A stretch of 64,000 nt of DNA from DATFVA01 sp963743325 (GCA_963743325.1 CAVUOZ010000005.1:434001-498000); one strand, 5' to 3'; shown: positions 45,253-53,813, counted from the stretch's first letter. Numbers and translations are program-made. The notes: generated from the sequence alone by a model not told the origin.

Positions 45253-45684
45253 ATGACCTCCACTTATAAATTCATAGACCATACAGCGGATATAGCCGTC
45301 GAAGTTTCAGGAAACACATTTGAAGAATTGTTTCTGGCTGCCTTAAATAGCTGGAAGAGTGCTATAATTGAACCTTCGGATTATAATAGGGGCGAGCATA
45401 AAAGAAATATTATCCTGAAAGAAAATTCGGTTGAGGAGCTGCTAGTATCTTTCTTACAGGAATTGAATTACGTGTTCGAAATTAAAAAGATTTTCCCTGT
45501 AGTAATAGATAAAATTACCATTGAAAAAAAGAATGATGAGTACTTACTGGAATGCAATGCCCGGTTTGGAGTGATTTTGAAGCAGGATGATATTAAAGCT
45601 GAAATAAAAGCCATTACATTCCATCAGCTCGATATTAAAAAGGCGGGTGATGTTTATAAGACAATCATAGTATATGACATTTAA
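45253..45684 (+). CDS. Archease
   Basis: Archease is the small activator of the RtcB RNA ligase, promoting its guanylation and turnover. The protein of about 143 residues has the signature FIDHTADIAVEV at the N-terminus, and the C-terminal ARFGVILKQDD and IKAITFHQL segments hold the metal-binding Asp and His residues. I chose the ATG at 45253 over a TTG at 45247. The rtcB start lies 16 bp after its stop codon, which confirms the pairing. Confidence 0.92.
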   Translation: MTSTYKFIDHTADIAVEVSGNTFEELFLAALNSWKSAIIEPSDYNRGEHKRNIILKENSVEELLVSFLQELNYVFEIKKIFPVVIDKITIEKKNDEYLLECNARFGVILKQDDIKAEIKAITFHQLDIKKAGDVYKTIIVYDI

Positions 45685-45700
45685 TAAGAAGGAGGGGAAT

Positions 45701-47155
45701 ATGAATATTCATGGAATAGAACTAAATCAGTTAAGAGAGAATCTCTGGGAGATTCCCGCTAAGGGCAGCATGCGCGTTCCAGGTAGAATATATATATCAA
45801 AAAAAATGATTGAGCAGAATCTGCAGAATGATGATGCATTAAAACAGGTTGTTAATGTCGCGCACCTGCCTGGTATTCAAAAATATAGCCTGGCTATGCC
45901 CGATATTCATTGGGGATATGGTTTCCCTATAGGTGGTGTGGCTGCAACGGATGCTGATAAAGGAGTTATTTCTCCGGGAGGGGTTGGATATGATATTAAC
46001 TGCGGGGTGCGGCTGGCTGTGACCTCGCTGGAGTATGAAAAAGTGAAGAACAGGATTGAAGCTCTGGTTTCGAAATTGTTTCAGAATATTCCAACGGGTG
46101 TTGGTTCTTCGGGTGCGATTAAGAAGCTGTCTCCTAAAGAAATGAAATCTGTTTTAGCAAAAGGCTCACTCTGGGCTGTCGACAATGGCCTGGGAGATTC
46201 CTCGGATATAGAATTTACAGAGGAGAGCGGGACATTGAAGAATGCTGATTCAGATGCAGTGTCGCCGCGGGCAATTGAAAGGGGAATTGATCAGGTCGGG
46301 ACACTTGGTTCAGGTAATCATTTTCTCGAAGTGGACGTAGTCGATGAAGTATTCGATGAAAAAGCAGCTTCGGTGATGGGAATATTTAAAGGACAGCTTG
46401 TACTGTTAATCCATACGGGCTCAAGGGGACTTGGCTACCAGGTCTGTGATGATTACCTGAAAATACTTGTTAAAGCAAGTGTAAAATATAATTTTAATCT
46501 GCCTGACAGGCAGCTTGCCTGCGCCCCGCTTAATTCACAGGAGGGTGAGAATTATTTTGCAGCTATGCAGTCAGCCGCCAACTTTGCATGGAATAACAGG
46601 CAGGTAATAATGCATCTTGCTAAAAAGAGTCTAAAAGATACTTTTAAAATGTCCGATTCGGAACTCGGATTCAGATTAGTTTATGATGTCTGTCATAATA
46701 TAGCCAAGTATGAAAATCATATAATTGACGGAAAAGAAAAAAGGGTTTGTGTTCACCGTAAGGGAGCAACAAGAGCCTTCCCTCCGGAAAGCAAATTGAT
46801 ACCGGAAAGATACAGGGGAATTGGTCAGCCGGTTTTAATTCCCGGTGATATGGGAAGATATTCTTATATAGCAGTGGGAACTGTGAAAGCGATGGAGGAA
46901 ACATTTGGTTCATCGTGTCATGGGGCGGGAAGAAATCTAAGCAGGACTAAAGCTATGAAGGAAGCAAAGGGGAGAAACCTCGTTGAAGAACTGAAAGAAA
47001 AAGGAATTATTATTCAGGCAAAGGGATACAGAACAATCGCAGAGGAAATGCCCGGGGCATACAAGGATGTTTCCCAGGTTGTTGAAGTAATGCATAATGA
47101 AGGTATAACTAAAAATGTGGCAAAGCTTCGTCCAGTGGGAGTTATTAAGGGGTGA
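45701..47155 (+). CDS. rtcB: RNA-splicing ligase RtcB
   Basis: RtcB joins 2',3'-cyclic phosphate or 3'-phosphate RNA ends to 5'-hydroxyl ends with GTP and Mn2+, repairing cleaved tRNA or rRNA. The 484-residue protein has the metal-ligand segments PGGVGYDINCGVRLAVTS, LGSGNHFLEVDVVDE and LIHTGSRGLGYQV. It also has the guanylation-region HRKGATRAFPP and the C-terminal SCHGAGR with the catalytic-site His. The start at 45701 has an excellent AAGGAGGGG site; an ATG at 45674 would overlap archease. No RtcR regulator or RtcA is present. Confidence 0.95.
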   Translation: MNIHGIELNQLRENLWEIPAKGSMRVPGRIYISKKMIEQNLQNDDALKQVVNVAHLPGIQKYSLAMPDIHWGYGFPIGGVAATDADKGVISPGGVGYDINCGVRLAVTSLEYEKVKNRIEALVSKLFQNIPTGVGSSGAIKKLSPKEMKSVLAKGSLWAVDNGLGDSSDIEFTEESGTLKNADSDAVSPRAIERGIDQVGTLGSGNHFLEVDVVDEVFDEKAASVMGIFKGQLVLLIHTGSRGLGYQVCDDYLKILVKASVKYNFNLPDRQLACAPLNSQEGENYFAAMQSAANFAWNNRQVIMHLAKKSLKDTFKMSDSELGFRLVYDVCHNIAKYENHIIDGKEKRVCVHRKGATRAFPPESKLIPERYRGIGQPVLIPGDMGRYSYIAVGTVKAMEETFGSSCHGAGRNLSRTKAMKEAKGRNLVEELKEKGIIIQAKGYRTIAEEMPGAYKDVSQVVEVMHNEGITKNVAKLRPVGVIKG

Positions 47156-47220
47156 AAAATGAATAGCATTGCGCGGCGCAGAGGGGATAGTATTAGGGAA
47201 AAAGGAAGATAGGATGATAG

Positions 47221-47260
47221 GAAGATTGGAAGATTGGAAGATTGGAAGATTGGAAGATTG
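47221..47260 (+). repeat. Tandem repeat, 5 x 8 bp
   Basis: Five perfect copies of GAAGATTG in the gap after rtcB, flanked by imperfect units (AAGGAAGATAGGATGATAG before, GAGGATGAAAAGG after). The plus strand of the whole tract from about 47200 to 47290 is almost all purine plus T. Copy number may vary between strains. Confidence 0.9.
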
Positions 47261-47350
47261 GAGGATGAAAAGGTAAGAAGGTAGGATGTACGTTGTTGAA
47301 TCTTGATTGAAGATTATAGAATAAAATGATCATATATTATATTTCAATTG

Positions 47351-47986
47351 ATGAAATACCGGTACAATCCGCCGTATCTTTTAAAGAAAATTTTCTCTTC
47401 ATTCCAGTGGGAATCGAAGACAGATAAAGTACTGCTCACTTTTGATGATGGTCCGGTTCCTGAAACTACTTCAAGTATTCTTGATACTTTGGGGAAGCAT
47501 AATATAGAAGCTGCATTTTTCTGTGTTGGCGAAAATGTGGACAAATATCCTGGTCTTTACGAACAGATTTTAAATGAAGGTCATCTTATTTGTAATCATA
47601 CGTACAATCATAAACAAATATCAAATTCAGGCAGGAATGAAGTGGTTGAACAGATCGAAAAGTTTAATAATTTGATAAAACAAAAATCCGGCAAAGATGT
47701 TTTATATTTCAGGCCGCCATACGGAAAATTTAATTTATCAATAGTTTCTATATTGAAGGAAATGAACCTGAAAGCTGTAATGTGGTCGCTTATTACATAT
47801 GACTATAAGAATAATATTGACACTGTTAAATTTGCCGTACAAAGATATTTAAGGAAAAACTCTATAATTGTGTTACATGACAGTATTAAGAGTAAGGAAA
47901 TAATTACTGCATCCATTAATTATATCGTTGAAGAAGCTTCCCGCAAAGGTTTTCAAATCGGAGCTCCGGCCGAATGTTTGAGATAA
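47351..47986 (+). CDS. Polysaccharide deacetylase (NodB-like)
   Basis: A carbohydrate esterase family 4 protein of 211 residues. It has LLTFDDGPVPETTSSIL with the catalytic TFDDGP motif near residue 32, AAFFCVGENVDKYP, the metal-binding HTYNH, RPPYGK and MWSLITYDYKN, and the final IIVLHDS motif. There is no signal peptide, so it acts in the cytoplasm or on a lipid-linked glycan at the inner face. It overlaps the glycosyltransferase gene by 13 bp and so belongs to a three-gene operon that probably builds or trims an N-acetylated glycolipid. Confidence 0.9.
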   Translation: MKYRYNPPYLLKKIFSSFQWESKTDKVLLTFDDGPVPETTSSILDTLGKHNIEAAFFCVGENVDKYPGLYEQILNEGHLICNHTYNHKQISNSGRNEVVEQIEKFNNLIKQKSGKDVLYFRPPYGKFNLSIVSILKEMNLKAVMWSLITYDYKNNIDTVKFAVQRYLRKNSIIVLHDSIKSKEIITASINYIVEEASRKGFQIGAPAECLR

Positions 47987-49065
47987 TCTTTCTTGTATTT
48001 TTATGCGGATATTTTATTCAGTCGGTTCTGTTTATAATCGGTAACAATAAAATATTTCCAAGGATTAAAGATGAGGAGTTGCCGAAAGCTGCTGTGGTAG
48101 TCGCTGTCAGGAATGAAGAAAAAAATATTCTGCGCTGTCTTAATTCTCTCGATAAACTTATTTATCCTGAAGGAAAGCTTGAGATAATTATTTCAGATGG
48201 ACATTCCACGGATGCAACAATACAAATCGTTGATGAATTCATTAAAAATAAATCAAGATTTAAAAGAATAAGTGCAAATCCCGAGAGTGAGAACTTAAAA
48301 GGGAAAGCAAATGCTATAGATAGTGCAATCAGAATTACAAAGGGTGAAATAATTCTTACTACAGATGCTGATTGTGAAGTTGATCCTCAATGGGCCAAAA
48401 CTATATGTTCTTATTACAAAGAAGACATTGGAATAGTAAACGGATTTACAACCCAGGCGGCATATAATGGTTTTAGTGGAATGCAGGCGATTGATTTTGT
48501 TTACCTGTTAATCATTGCAGCAGGAACTATAAATCTCGGTTACCCGATCAGTTGTATAGGGAATAATATGTCGTACAGGAAAAAAGTCTACTATGAAACC
48601 GGGGGATACGACAATCTTCCGTTCAGTGTAACAGAGGATTTTAACCTGCTGATGGCTGTTAACCGTCTCAGGAAATACAAAATAATTTTTCCATTAGATA
48701 AGAATGCTCTTGTTACATCTTTACCATGCACCAGTCTCCCGGAACTTTATCATCAGAAGAAAAGATGGGGGGTAGGCGGACTGGGAGTGCCGCTGAGGGG
48801 CTTCATCATCATGTCATTCGGGCTCATAGTGAACCTCTGTATTCTTTTGACCCCTGTATTTTTCTCAGGGGTATGGTTATATTTAGCAGTTTTTAAACTG
48901 GCAATCGATTTATTTGTTTTGTACCCCGTTCACAACAGGCTTGGATTAAAACCGCATTTAAGATATTTCATTCAGTTCGAACTATATTTTATAATATACG
49001 TACTTATTCTTCCTGTAATTGTTCTGAGCAGCAGAAAAGTAGTGTGGAAAGGCAAGGAGTATTAA
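47974..49065 (+). CDS. Family 2 glycosyltransferase, membrane-bound
   Basis: A 363-residue processive-type GT2. The N-terminal membrane segment (IIFLVFLCGYFIQSVLFII) precedes the catalytic domain: AAVVVAVRNEEKNILRCLNS, then IIISDGHSTDATI, the metal-binding TTDADCEVD and the acceptor-site TEDFNLL with QKKRWGVGG (a QxxRW motif). Three membrane helices follow at the C-terminus. The QxxRW motif is typical for membrane synthases such as cellulose, hyaluronan or lipid glycosyltransferases. It overlaps genes on both sides (deacetylase and radical SAM), so all three are one operon. Confidence 0.9.
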   Translation: MFEIIFLVFLCGYFIQSVLFIIGNNKIFPRIKDEELPKAAVVVAVRNEEKNILRCLNSLDKLIYPEGKLEIIISDGHSTDATIQIVDEFIKNKSRFKRISANPESENLKGKANAIDSAIRITKGEIILTTDADCEVDPQWAKTICSYYKEDIGIVNGFTTQAAYNGFSGMQAIDFVYLLIIAAGTINLGYPISCIGNNMSYRKKVYYETGGYDNLPFSVTEDFNLLMAVNRLRKYKIIFPLDKNALVTSLPCTSLPELYHQKKRWGVGGLGVPLRGFIIMSFGLIVNLCILLTPVFFSGVWLYLAVFKLAIDLFVLYPVHNRLGLKPHLRYFIQFELYFIIYVLILPVIVLSSRKVVWKGKEY

Positions 49066-50054
49066 TGCTTCTTCTTTGCAATTACTATGTGACATACAAA
49101 TGCAATGCTTTTTGTACTTTTTGTCATTTTGCTGAACACAAAAACTTTGCTAACACTCCTTATGCTAAGCTTGATGATTTCCGAACCAACATAGAGCAGA
49201 TTTCTCAGCTTGGTGTGAAGTTCATCGATCTGACCGGCGGGGAGCCGCTTCTCCATAAAGAGATCCATCTTATGGCAGAATATGCAAAACAATTTAAAAT
49301 GCAGACGAGTATTACTACCAATGCCTTGTTGTATCCGAAATTTGCAGAGAGGCTTGCAGGGAAAATTAACCTGCTTCATTTTTCGCTTGATTCCCCGGAT
49401 GAAACAGAGCATAATCATATTAGAAAGGTAGATTGCTATAAAATTGTAATGGAGAGCATATCAATTGCCAAATCACTCGGTGAATTTCCCGATATTCTTT
49501 TTACTGTCACAAATGATACTTATAAAAAGCTCCCGCGGTTGCATGATATTGCAAGGAGGAATGATCTGGTCCTTCTCGTAAATCCTGTGTTCTCTTATTT
49601 CGGTAATCCAGGTCTCAGTAATGAGGCGATTGACTTTATTGAAGAATATGTTGAGGGCAAAATTGATATCTATCTTAACAGGGGGTTCATGAAATTAAGG
49701 CAAGACGGCGGGAACGATATAAATAATCCAAGATGTAAGGCTGTCTCCCGGGTAATAGTAATTTCCCCCTATAATGAAATCATTCTTCCATGTTATCACT
49801 TTGGACACGAACGTATAAAGATTAACCGGCCCATAAAAGAAATAAGAGCTTCTGAAAAAGTCAAAGAATTTAAGAGAATGGAAGGGAGATTTGATTACTG
49901 CCGGGGCTGCACAGTAAACTGTTACTTTGAACCCTCATTTGCGTTCCCTACAAATCATTATGCATTTGCCAGCCTGACTTCAAAGTTTAAGTATGGATTT
50001 AATAAATTTGTAAAACAAAAATTTAAGAAAAAATTTAATGCCACAAAGGCATAA
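49065..50054 (+). CDS. Radical SAM protein with SPASM-like C-terminal Cys region
   Basis: A 329-residue radical S-adenosylmethionine enzyme. The [4Fe-4S] site is CNAFCTFC (CxxxCxxC) near residue 14, followed by the GGEPLLH motif and the SAM-binding TTNALLYP segment. The C-terminal region has further cysteines (NPRCKAVSR, ILPCYHFG, YCRGCTVNC), consistent with a SPASM/twitch-type auxiliary cluster. The ATG at 49065 has AAGGAG upstream and overlaps the GT2 stop (TAATG). The last four residues are encoded by the start of a repeat element (see 50040-50480). Its substrate is unknown; a modified lipid or glycan is possible from the operon. Confidence 0.85.
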   Translation: MLLLCNYYVTYKCNAFCTFCHFAEHKNFANTPYAKLDDFRTNIEQISQLGVKFIDLTGGEPLLHKEIHLMAEYAKQFKMQTSITTNALLYPKFAERLAGKINLLHFSLDSPDETEHNHIRKVDCYKIVMESISIAKSLGEFPDILFTVTNDTYKKLPRLHDIARRNDLVLLVNPVFSYFGNPGLSNEAIDFIEEYVEGKIDIYLNRGFMKLRQDGGNDINNPRCKAVSRVIVISPYNEIILPCYHFGHERIKINRPIKEIRASEKVKEFKRMEGRFDYCRGCTVNCYFEPSFAFPTNHYAFASLTSKFKYGFNKFVKQKFKKKFNATKA

Positions 50055-50480
50055 AGGCACAAAGAAATTTGTTGATTAGGTTTTTAATGGTTATAAAGTT
50101 TTAAACTATAATTTATTAACAAAATATAAATATTATAACTTCCTCGTGTCTTTGTGAATGCAAAGGGAGAAAAAATGCTACATAGTTTTATGGAAACAAG
50201 GAAATTATCAGAAAGAGAAGAATTCCTTGCTAAACAGATTGTTGACGCTGCATTTATTGTGCATAAAAATTTAGGCCCAGGTTTATTTGAAAGGGTTTAT
50301 GAAGTTTGTTTTTTAATATGCGAATTAAAAGCGGTTGATCAGGTAAATCCCGTCTGCAGGCCCAGGTAATAAGTCATTTAAAATTAACAGGTAAACGACT
50401 GGGATTTCTGATTATTTTTAATGTCGCTTTAATTAAAGATGGAATAAAAAGATTTATTTCAACTTAGTGCCTTTGTGGCT
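50040..50480. mobile_element. Inverted-repeat unit carrying a GxxExxY gene remnant
   Basis: The unit is bounded by GCCACAAAGGCATAAAG (50040-50056) and the inverted CTTAGTGCCTTTGTGGC (50463-50479). These match at 15 of 17 positions when one is reversed. Inside is a single broken GxxExxY gene. The left repeat runs through the stop codon of the radical SAM gene. Similar ACAAAGGCAC words occur again inside (TCGTGTCTTTGTG near 50144). The arrangement suggests a small unit that inserted at the gene end; a transposase is not present. Confidence 0.5.
50154..50467 (+). pseudogene. GxxExxY family protein, internally deleted and frameshifted
   Basis: GxxExxY proteins are small nuclease-fold (PD-(D/E)XK-like) proteins of unknown function. 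The N-terminal signature is visible as VDAAFIVHKNLGPGLFERVY (GxxExxY reads GLFERVY), and the C-terminal part as ICELKAVDQVNPV, then QVISHLKLTGKRLGFLI and KDGIKRFIST. About 35 residues between VYEVCF and ELKAV, including part of the active-site region, are missing, and the frame changes by one base near 50355. The gene is therefore dead. The true start is probably the ATG at 50175. Confidence 0.75.
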
Positions 50481-50575
50481 ATTAAATTAAGGATACAATT
50501 ACCACAAATATTTTAATGAACAAAAAATTAGAAAGAGGATTGGGGACTAACGAATTAGGAGGATTAATAAAATTA

Positions 50576-51112
50576 GCGAATTTGGCGGATTGAGCGAACT
50601 GAAGGGTTTGACGAATTCACTACATTTATAAATTATTTAGAATATTTGCTAAATTCGTAATCTAAAAATTCAAAAATCATATTGGGGAATTATTAAAATG
50701 AGGTACAAAAAATTAGCCAGAGAAATTGTTAACCTGATTTATAAGGTAATATGGGAGAATAAAGATCTGGAAAAAGATTTAAGATTAAAAGGTCAGCTTA
50801 TCGGAGCAGGGATTTCAATTATGAATAATATTGCAGAAGGTTTTGATTCGGATAATAATACTGAGTTTGTCAGATTTCTTAGATATTCACAAAGGTCGGC
50901 TTCCGAAATAATGTCGATGACATATGTTTTGAGGGATGTATATAAGGTTAAAGAGACAACTGACCTGTTTCATAAATTGCTGGAAGAAAGAAAACAAGTA
51001 AAAGGCTTTATTAAATATTTAAGAGGAATATAGGAATTGACGTATTAACGAATTTGTTCGATTTATAATTCACAAATTCCGGGAACCTATTCGCTAAATC
51101 CGCTAAATTCGC
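50576..51112. mobile_element. Inverted-repeat unit carrying a four-helix-bundle (IVS-type) gene
   Basis: A 23-bp inverted repeat at 50576-50598 and 51090-51112 (21 of 23 matching; core GCGAATTT and GCGGATT, then AGCGAA) encloses one gene. Additional partly complementary stretches lie inside both ends, so the transcript could fold into a long stem presenting the gene in the loop. This is how 23S rRNA intervening sequences of some bacteria are built, here in an intergenic setting with no rRNA nearby. Confidence 0.55.
50698..51033 (+). CDS. Four-helix bundle protein (23S rRNA-IVS family)
   Basis: A 111-residue all-helical protein of the family first found as the ORF inside 23S rRNA intervening sequences. 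The signature segment GAGISIMNNIAEGFDSDNNT is followed by EFVRFLRYSQRSASEIMSM, matching the family's NIAEGF and FLRxAxGSxxEL pattern. Function is unknown; the fold forms pentamers in a solved relative. It is the only gene inside the inverted-repeat unit and looks intact. Confidence 0.88.
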   Translation: MRYKKLAREIVNLIYKVIWENKDLEKDLRLKGQLIGAGISIMNNIAEGFDSDNNTEFVRFLRYSQRSASEIMSMTYVLRDVYKVKETTDLFHKLLEERKQVKGFIKYLRGI

Positions 51113-51129
51113 AAATTCGAAATTTATTT

Positions 51130-51951
51130 ATGAAAAAATATTTACTCATTAGTGTTTTATCAATTCTAACAATCCAGGCTTTCCCTCAGAGCAGTACAAC
51201 CTGGTTTCCTTCAGATATTAACATTCAGCCCTTTACTACTAATTTCATAGAACCAAGAGCAGGGTTTGCATTTGAATTGGGCGGAAAGAAAATAAGGCTG
51301 GATATAAGCCGGTCGACAGATATAACCCGGATCGATTATAAAAACTCTGCATTATCATTCGGTGTAGATCTTTTTACATTTACCAGGTTAAGAGCTGAAA
51401 GTGAATTCCATTTTCCTGTTGAAGCAATTGACTACCTTTTTGGACTGAATTCAGGATACAAAGTAATTGATCAAAATACTGAATATGGTTTAAGATTCAG
51501 GCTGAGTCATATCAGCGCTCATTTCGTAGACGGACAATACGATTATAAAATTAATTTCTGGAGAGATGGAAGAACAGCGACTGTTTTTACAAGAGAATTT
51601 ATCGAACTCTTTCCTTATTATAGGTATGATGGTTTGAGATTTTATGCGGGTTTCACCTATCTTTTTCATCATAAACCGGTAGAAATAGGCAAAGGAATTT
51701 ATCAGATAGGTTTTGATTATTACTATACAAAATTTGAAAATGTCTACCCTTTTATTGCATATGACTTTAAACTGCAGGAAATTAATAAGTTCTCAGGGAG
51801 TAATATTTTAACAGCGGGAATAAAGTTCGGGAATTATAAATCACATGGATTAAGCCTTGCAATTACTTATTTTTCAGGGAAGAGTGTTCATGGAGAATAT
51901 TATGATCTCAATGAATCTTACACAACTTTAGGTTTTAATCTCGATTTATAA
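51130..51951 (+). CDS. Outer membrane beta-barrel protein, DUF1207-like
   Basis: A 273-residue secreted protein: signal peptide LLISVLSILTIQAFPQS, then aromatic-rich amphipathic strands such as LRLSHISAHFVDGQYDYKI, YDGLRFYAGFTYLFHHK and YQIGFDYYYTKFE. It ends in an aromatic/leucine C-terminus typical of outer-membrane barrels (LGFNLDL). The strand pattern is similar to DUF1207 proteins. Its stop overlaps the start of the site-2 protease gene (TAATG). Function unknown. Confidence 0.7.
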   Translation: MKKYLLISVLSILTIQAFPQSSTTWFPSDINIQPFTTNFIEPRAGFAFELGGKKIRLDISRSTDITRIDYKNSALSFGVDLFTFTRLRAESEFHFPVEAIDYLFGLNSGYKVIDQNTEYGLRFRLSHISAHFVDGQYDYKINFWRDGRTATVFTREFIELFPYYRYDGLRFYAGFTYLFHHKPVEIGKGIYQIGFDYYYTKFENVYPFIAYDFKLQEINKFSGSNILTAGIKFGNYKSHGLSLAITYFSGKSVHGEYYDLNESYTTLGFNLDL

Positions 51952-52958
51952 TGCAAGAATACTATCAAACAGATCAAACCGATATTTCTGCATACAGGCA
52001 GGTTCAGAAAAAAAATTCCGTACTTCTTCATATCGGTTTATTCATCATTACATTTATAACCACCACAATTGCCGGCGCTGAATGGACAACTGGAACAATG
52101 GGTCCCTATGAACTCAGTCATCTCGTTATCGGTCTGCCTTATTCAATTGCCATAATGTTTATAATTTCCTGCCATGAATTCGGCCATTATTTTGCTGCGA
52201 AATATCACAAAGTAAATGCTACCCTCCCTTATTACATTCCTTTTCCGAATCTCCCGGGATTTCTGAATTTTGGAACAATGGGCGCAGTAATAAGAACAAA
52301 ATCTCCCGTCCCGTCAAAAAAAGCAATGTTTGATATCGGAGTAGCAGGACCTCTTGCCGGATTTGCTGCCTGCTTAATTGTTTTGATCTACGGTTTCCTG
52401 AACGTTCCCGGCAAGGAATATATACTTTCAATTCATCCTGATTACTTTTCCCCGGATTACGGGAAAACCGGTCTCCAACTTGAATTCGGGAACACCCTTC
52501 TTTTTGCTTTCTTCAAATTAATATTTGCGCATCCGGGACAATTCTTCCCGCCAATGTCTGAAATATATCATTACCCGTTTTTATGTGTAGGGTGGTTCGG
52601 GATGTTCATAACTGCGATGAATATGATTCCCGCGGGGCAGCTGGACGGCGGTCATATCGGGTATACAATGTTCGGCGCAGAGACACATTATAAAATCGCA
52701 GTCATTTCATTTGCAATTTTATTTGTCCTGGGAATTGCAGGCTTACTGGAAATCTTTATGCAGATCCATATAGCATTTGGTTGGATTGGATGGCTGGTTT
52801 GGGCAATTATCCTGTTTTTCGTGATTAAATTAAAGCATCCGAACATACCCGATTACAATGAACTTGATGGGAAAAGGAAAATTTTAGGTTATCTTAGCTA
52901 CTTAATTTTAATAATTTCTTTTTCCCCTACACCATTTATGATTAGCGGGGGGATATAA
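51951..52958 (+). CDS. Site-2 protease family protein (M50)
   Basis: An intramembrane metalloprotease of 335 residues. The zinc site HEFGH lies near residue 73 in a membrane helix, and the second motif NMIPAGQLDGGH near 222 supplies the third ligand Asp. Several other membrane segments surround them. There is no PDZ domain. Site-2 proteases release membrane-tethered regulators; no anti-sigma factor is encoded nearby. It overlaps the preceding outer-membrane protein gene by one base, so both are probably co-translated. Confidence 0.9.
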   Translation: MQEYYQTDQTDISAYRQVQKKNSVLLHIGLFIITFITTTIAGAEWTTGTMGPYELSHLVIGLPYSIAIMFIISCHEFGHYFAAKYHKVNATLPYYIPFPNLPGFLNFGTMGAVIRTKSPVPSKKAMFDIGVAGPLAGFAACLIVLIYGFLNVPGKEYILSIHPDYFSPDYGKTGLQLEFGNTLLFAFFKLIFAHPGQFFPPMSEIYHYPFLCVGWFGMFITAMNMIPAGQLDGGHIGYTMFGAETHYKIAVISFAILFVLGIAGLLEIFMQIHIAFGWIGWLVWAIILFFVIKLKHPNIPDYNELDGKRKILGYLSYLILIISFSPTPFMISGGI

Positions 52959-53000
52959 TTTTACCTTGAGAGACGCTAATTTCAAAACAATATTAACTTT

Positions 53001-53813
53001 ATGAAAAAATTCGTTCTTTTAATCCTGTTTCCCATTCTATTCTGGGGATGTGAAAAAACTTACGATTCGGTTATAAATCCGAAACAGACAAATTCAATTC
53101 AGGTAACTGATATTTCACCAATAGATTCAGTTGATTACCTCACTGAGGATTCAGTGCTGACTTTTGCCGTAAGGTTCAATTCTTCAGAGCAGATCCAGTC
53201 TGTCTACTTTTATGTTGTCTCACCCGCGGGAGTGCCTCTGAACTCCTCTGCAATTAGTCTATACGATGACGGGGACTTTTCGGCTCACCGGGATTCGGCG
53301 GAAGGTGATAAAACTTTTTCGAATAAATTCACAATGAGTAATAGTTATATAAATGGTGTTTACATAGTAAATTATTATGTCACCGATATTTATAATACTT
53401 CCAGTTATATCTCGGCTCAGAATTTTGTTTTTGATAATGGTAAAGACAAATTTGCCCCTGTTCTCTCAAATCTGAATCTACCGGATAGTGTTTCGATCGG
53501 ACAAACTTTTACTTTTTCAGTTATGGCAGTGGATTCAAACGGACAGAATGATATCGAAATGGTATATTATGAATTATACAGACCGGATGGCTCACAGGTA
53601 GTTAATTCTCAGGGGATATTTCAATTCCCGCTTTTTGACGACGGTCAGACGAGCACGGACGGTGACGAAGCTGCAAATGATAGTACCTATACAGTACTTT
53701 TAACATTTCCTTCCGGTCAGACTCCCGGGAGCTGGAGATTTGAATTTGAGGCAATTGACAGAACCAATATTCTTAGTAATAAAATAATTCAGAATCTGGA
53801 ACTTGTTCAATGA
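53001..53813 (+). CDS. Lipoprotein with Ig-like/choice-of-anchor-type repeats
   Basis: A 270-residue lipoprotein with lipobox FWGC. The body consists of two related beta-sandwich domains, each with a YDDGDF/FDDGQT-type loop (for example SLYDDGDFSAHRDSAEGDKT and LFDDGQTSTDGDEAANDS), as seen in secreted surface-protein repeats (choice-of-anchor X style). The acidic loops could bind calcium. The gene overlaps the following gene by 4 bp (ATGA), so both proteins are made together, and the operon continues into two PorV-family genes. Confidence 0.65.
   Translation: MKKFVLLILFPILFWGCEKTYDSVINPKQTNSIQVTDISPIDSVDYLTEDSVLTFAVRFNSSEQIQSVYFYVVSPAGVPLNSSAISLYDDGDFSAHRDSAEGDKTFSNKFTMSNSYINGVYIVNYYVTDIYNTSSYISAQNFVFDNGKDKFAPVLSNLNLPDSVSIGQTFTFSVMAVDSNGQNDIEMVYYELYRPDGSQVVNSQGIFQFPLFDDGQTSTDGDEAANDSTYTVLLTFPSGQTPGSWRFEFEAIDRTNILSNKIIQNLELVQ

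Noticed and set aside
47200..47290. Possible CRISPR-like array after rtcB
   Set aside because: The units are 8 bp and directly adjacent, with no spacers; it is a simple tandem repeat.
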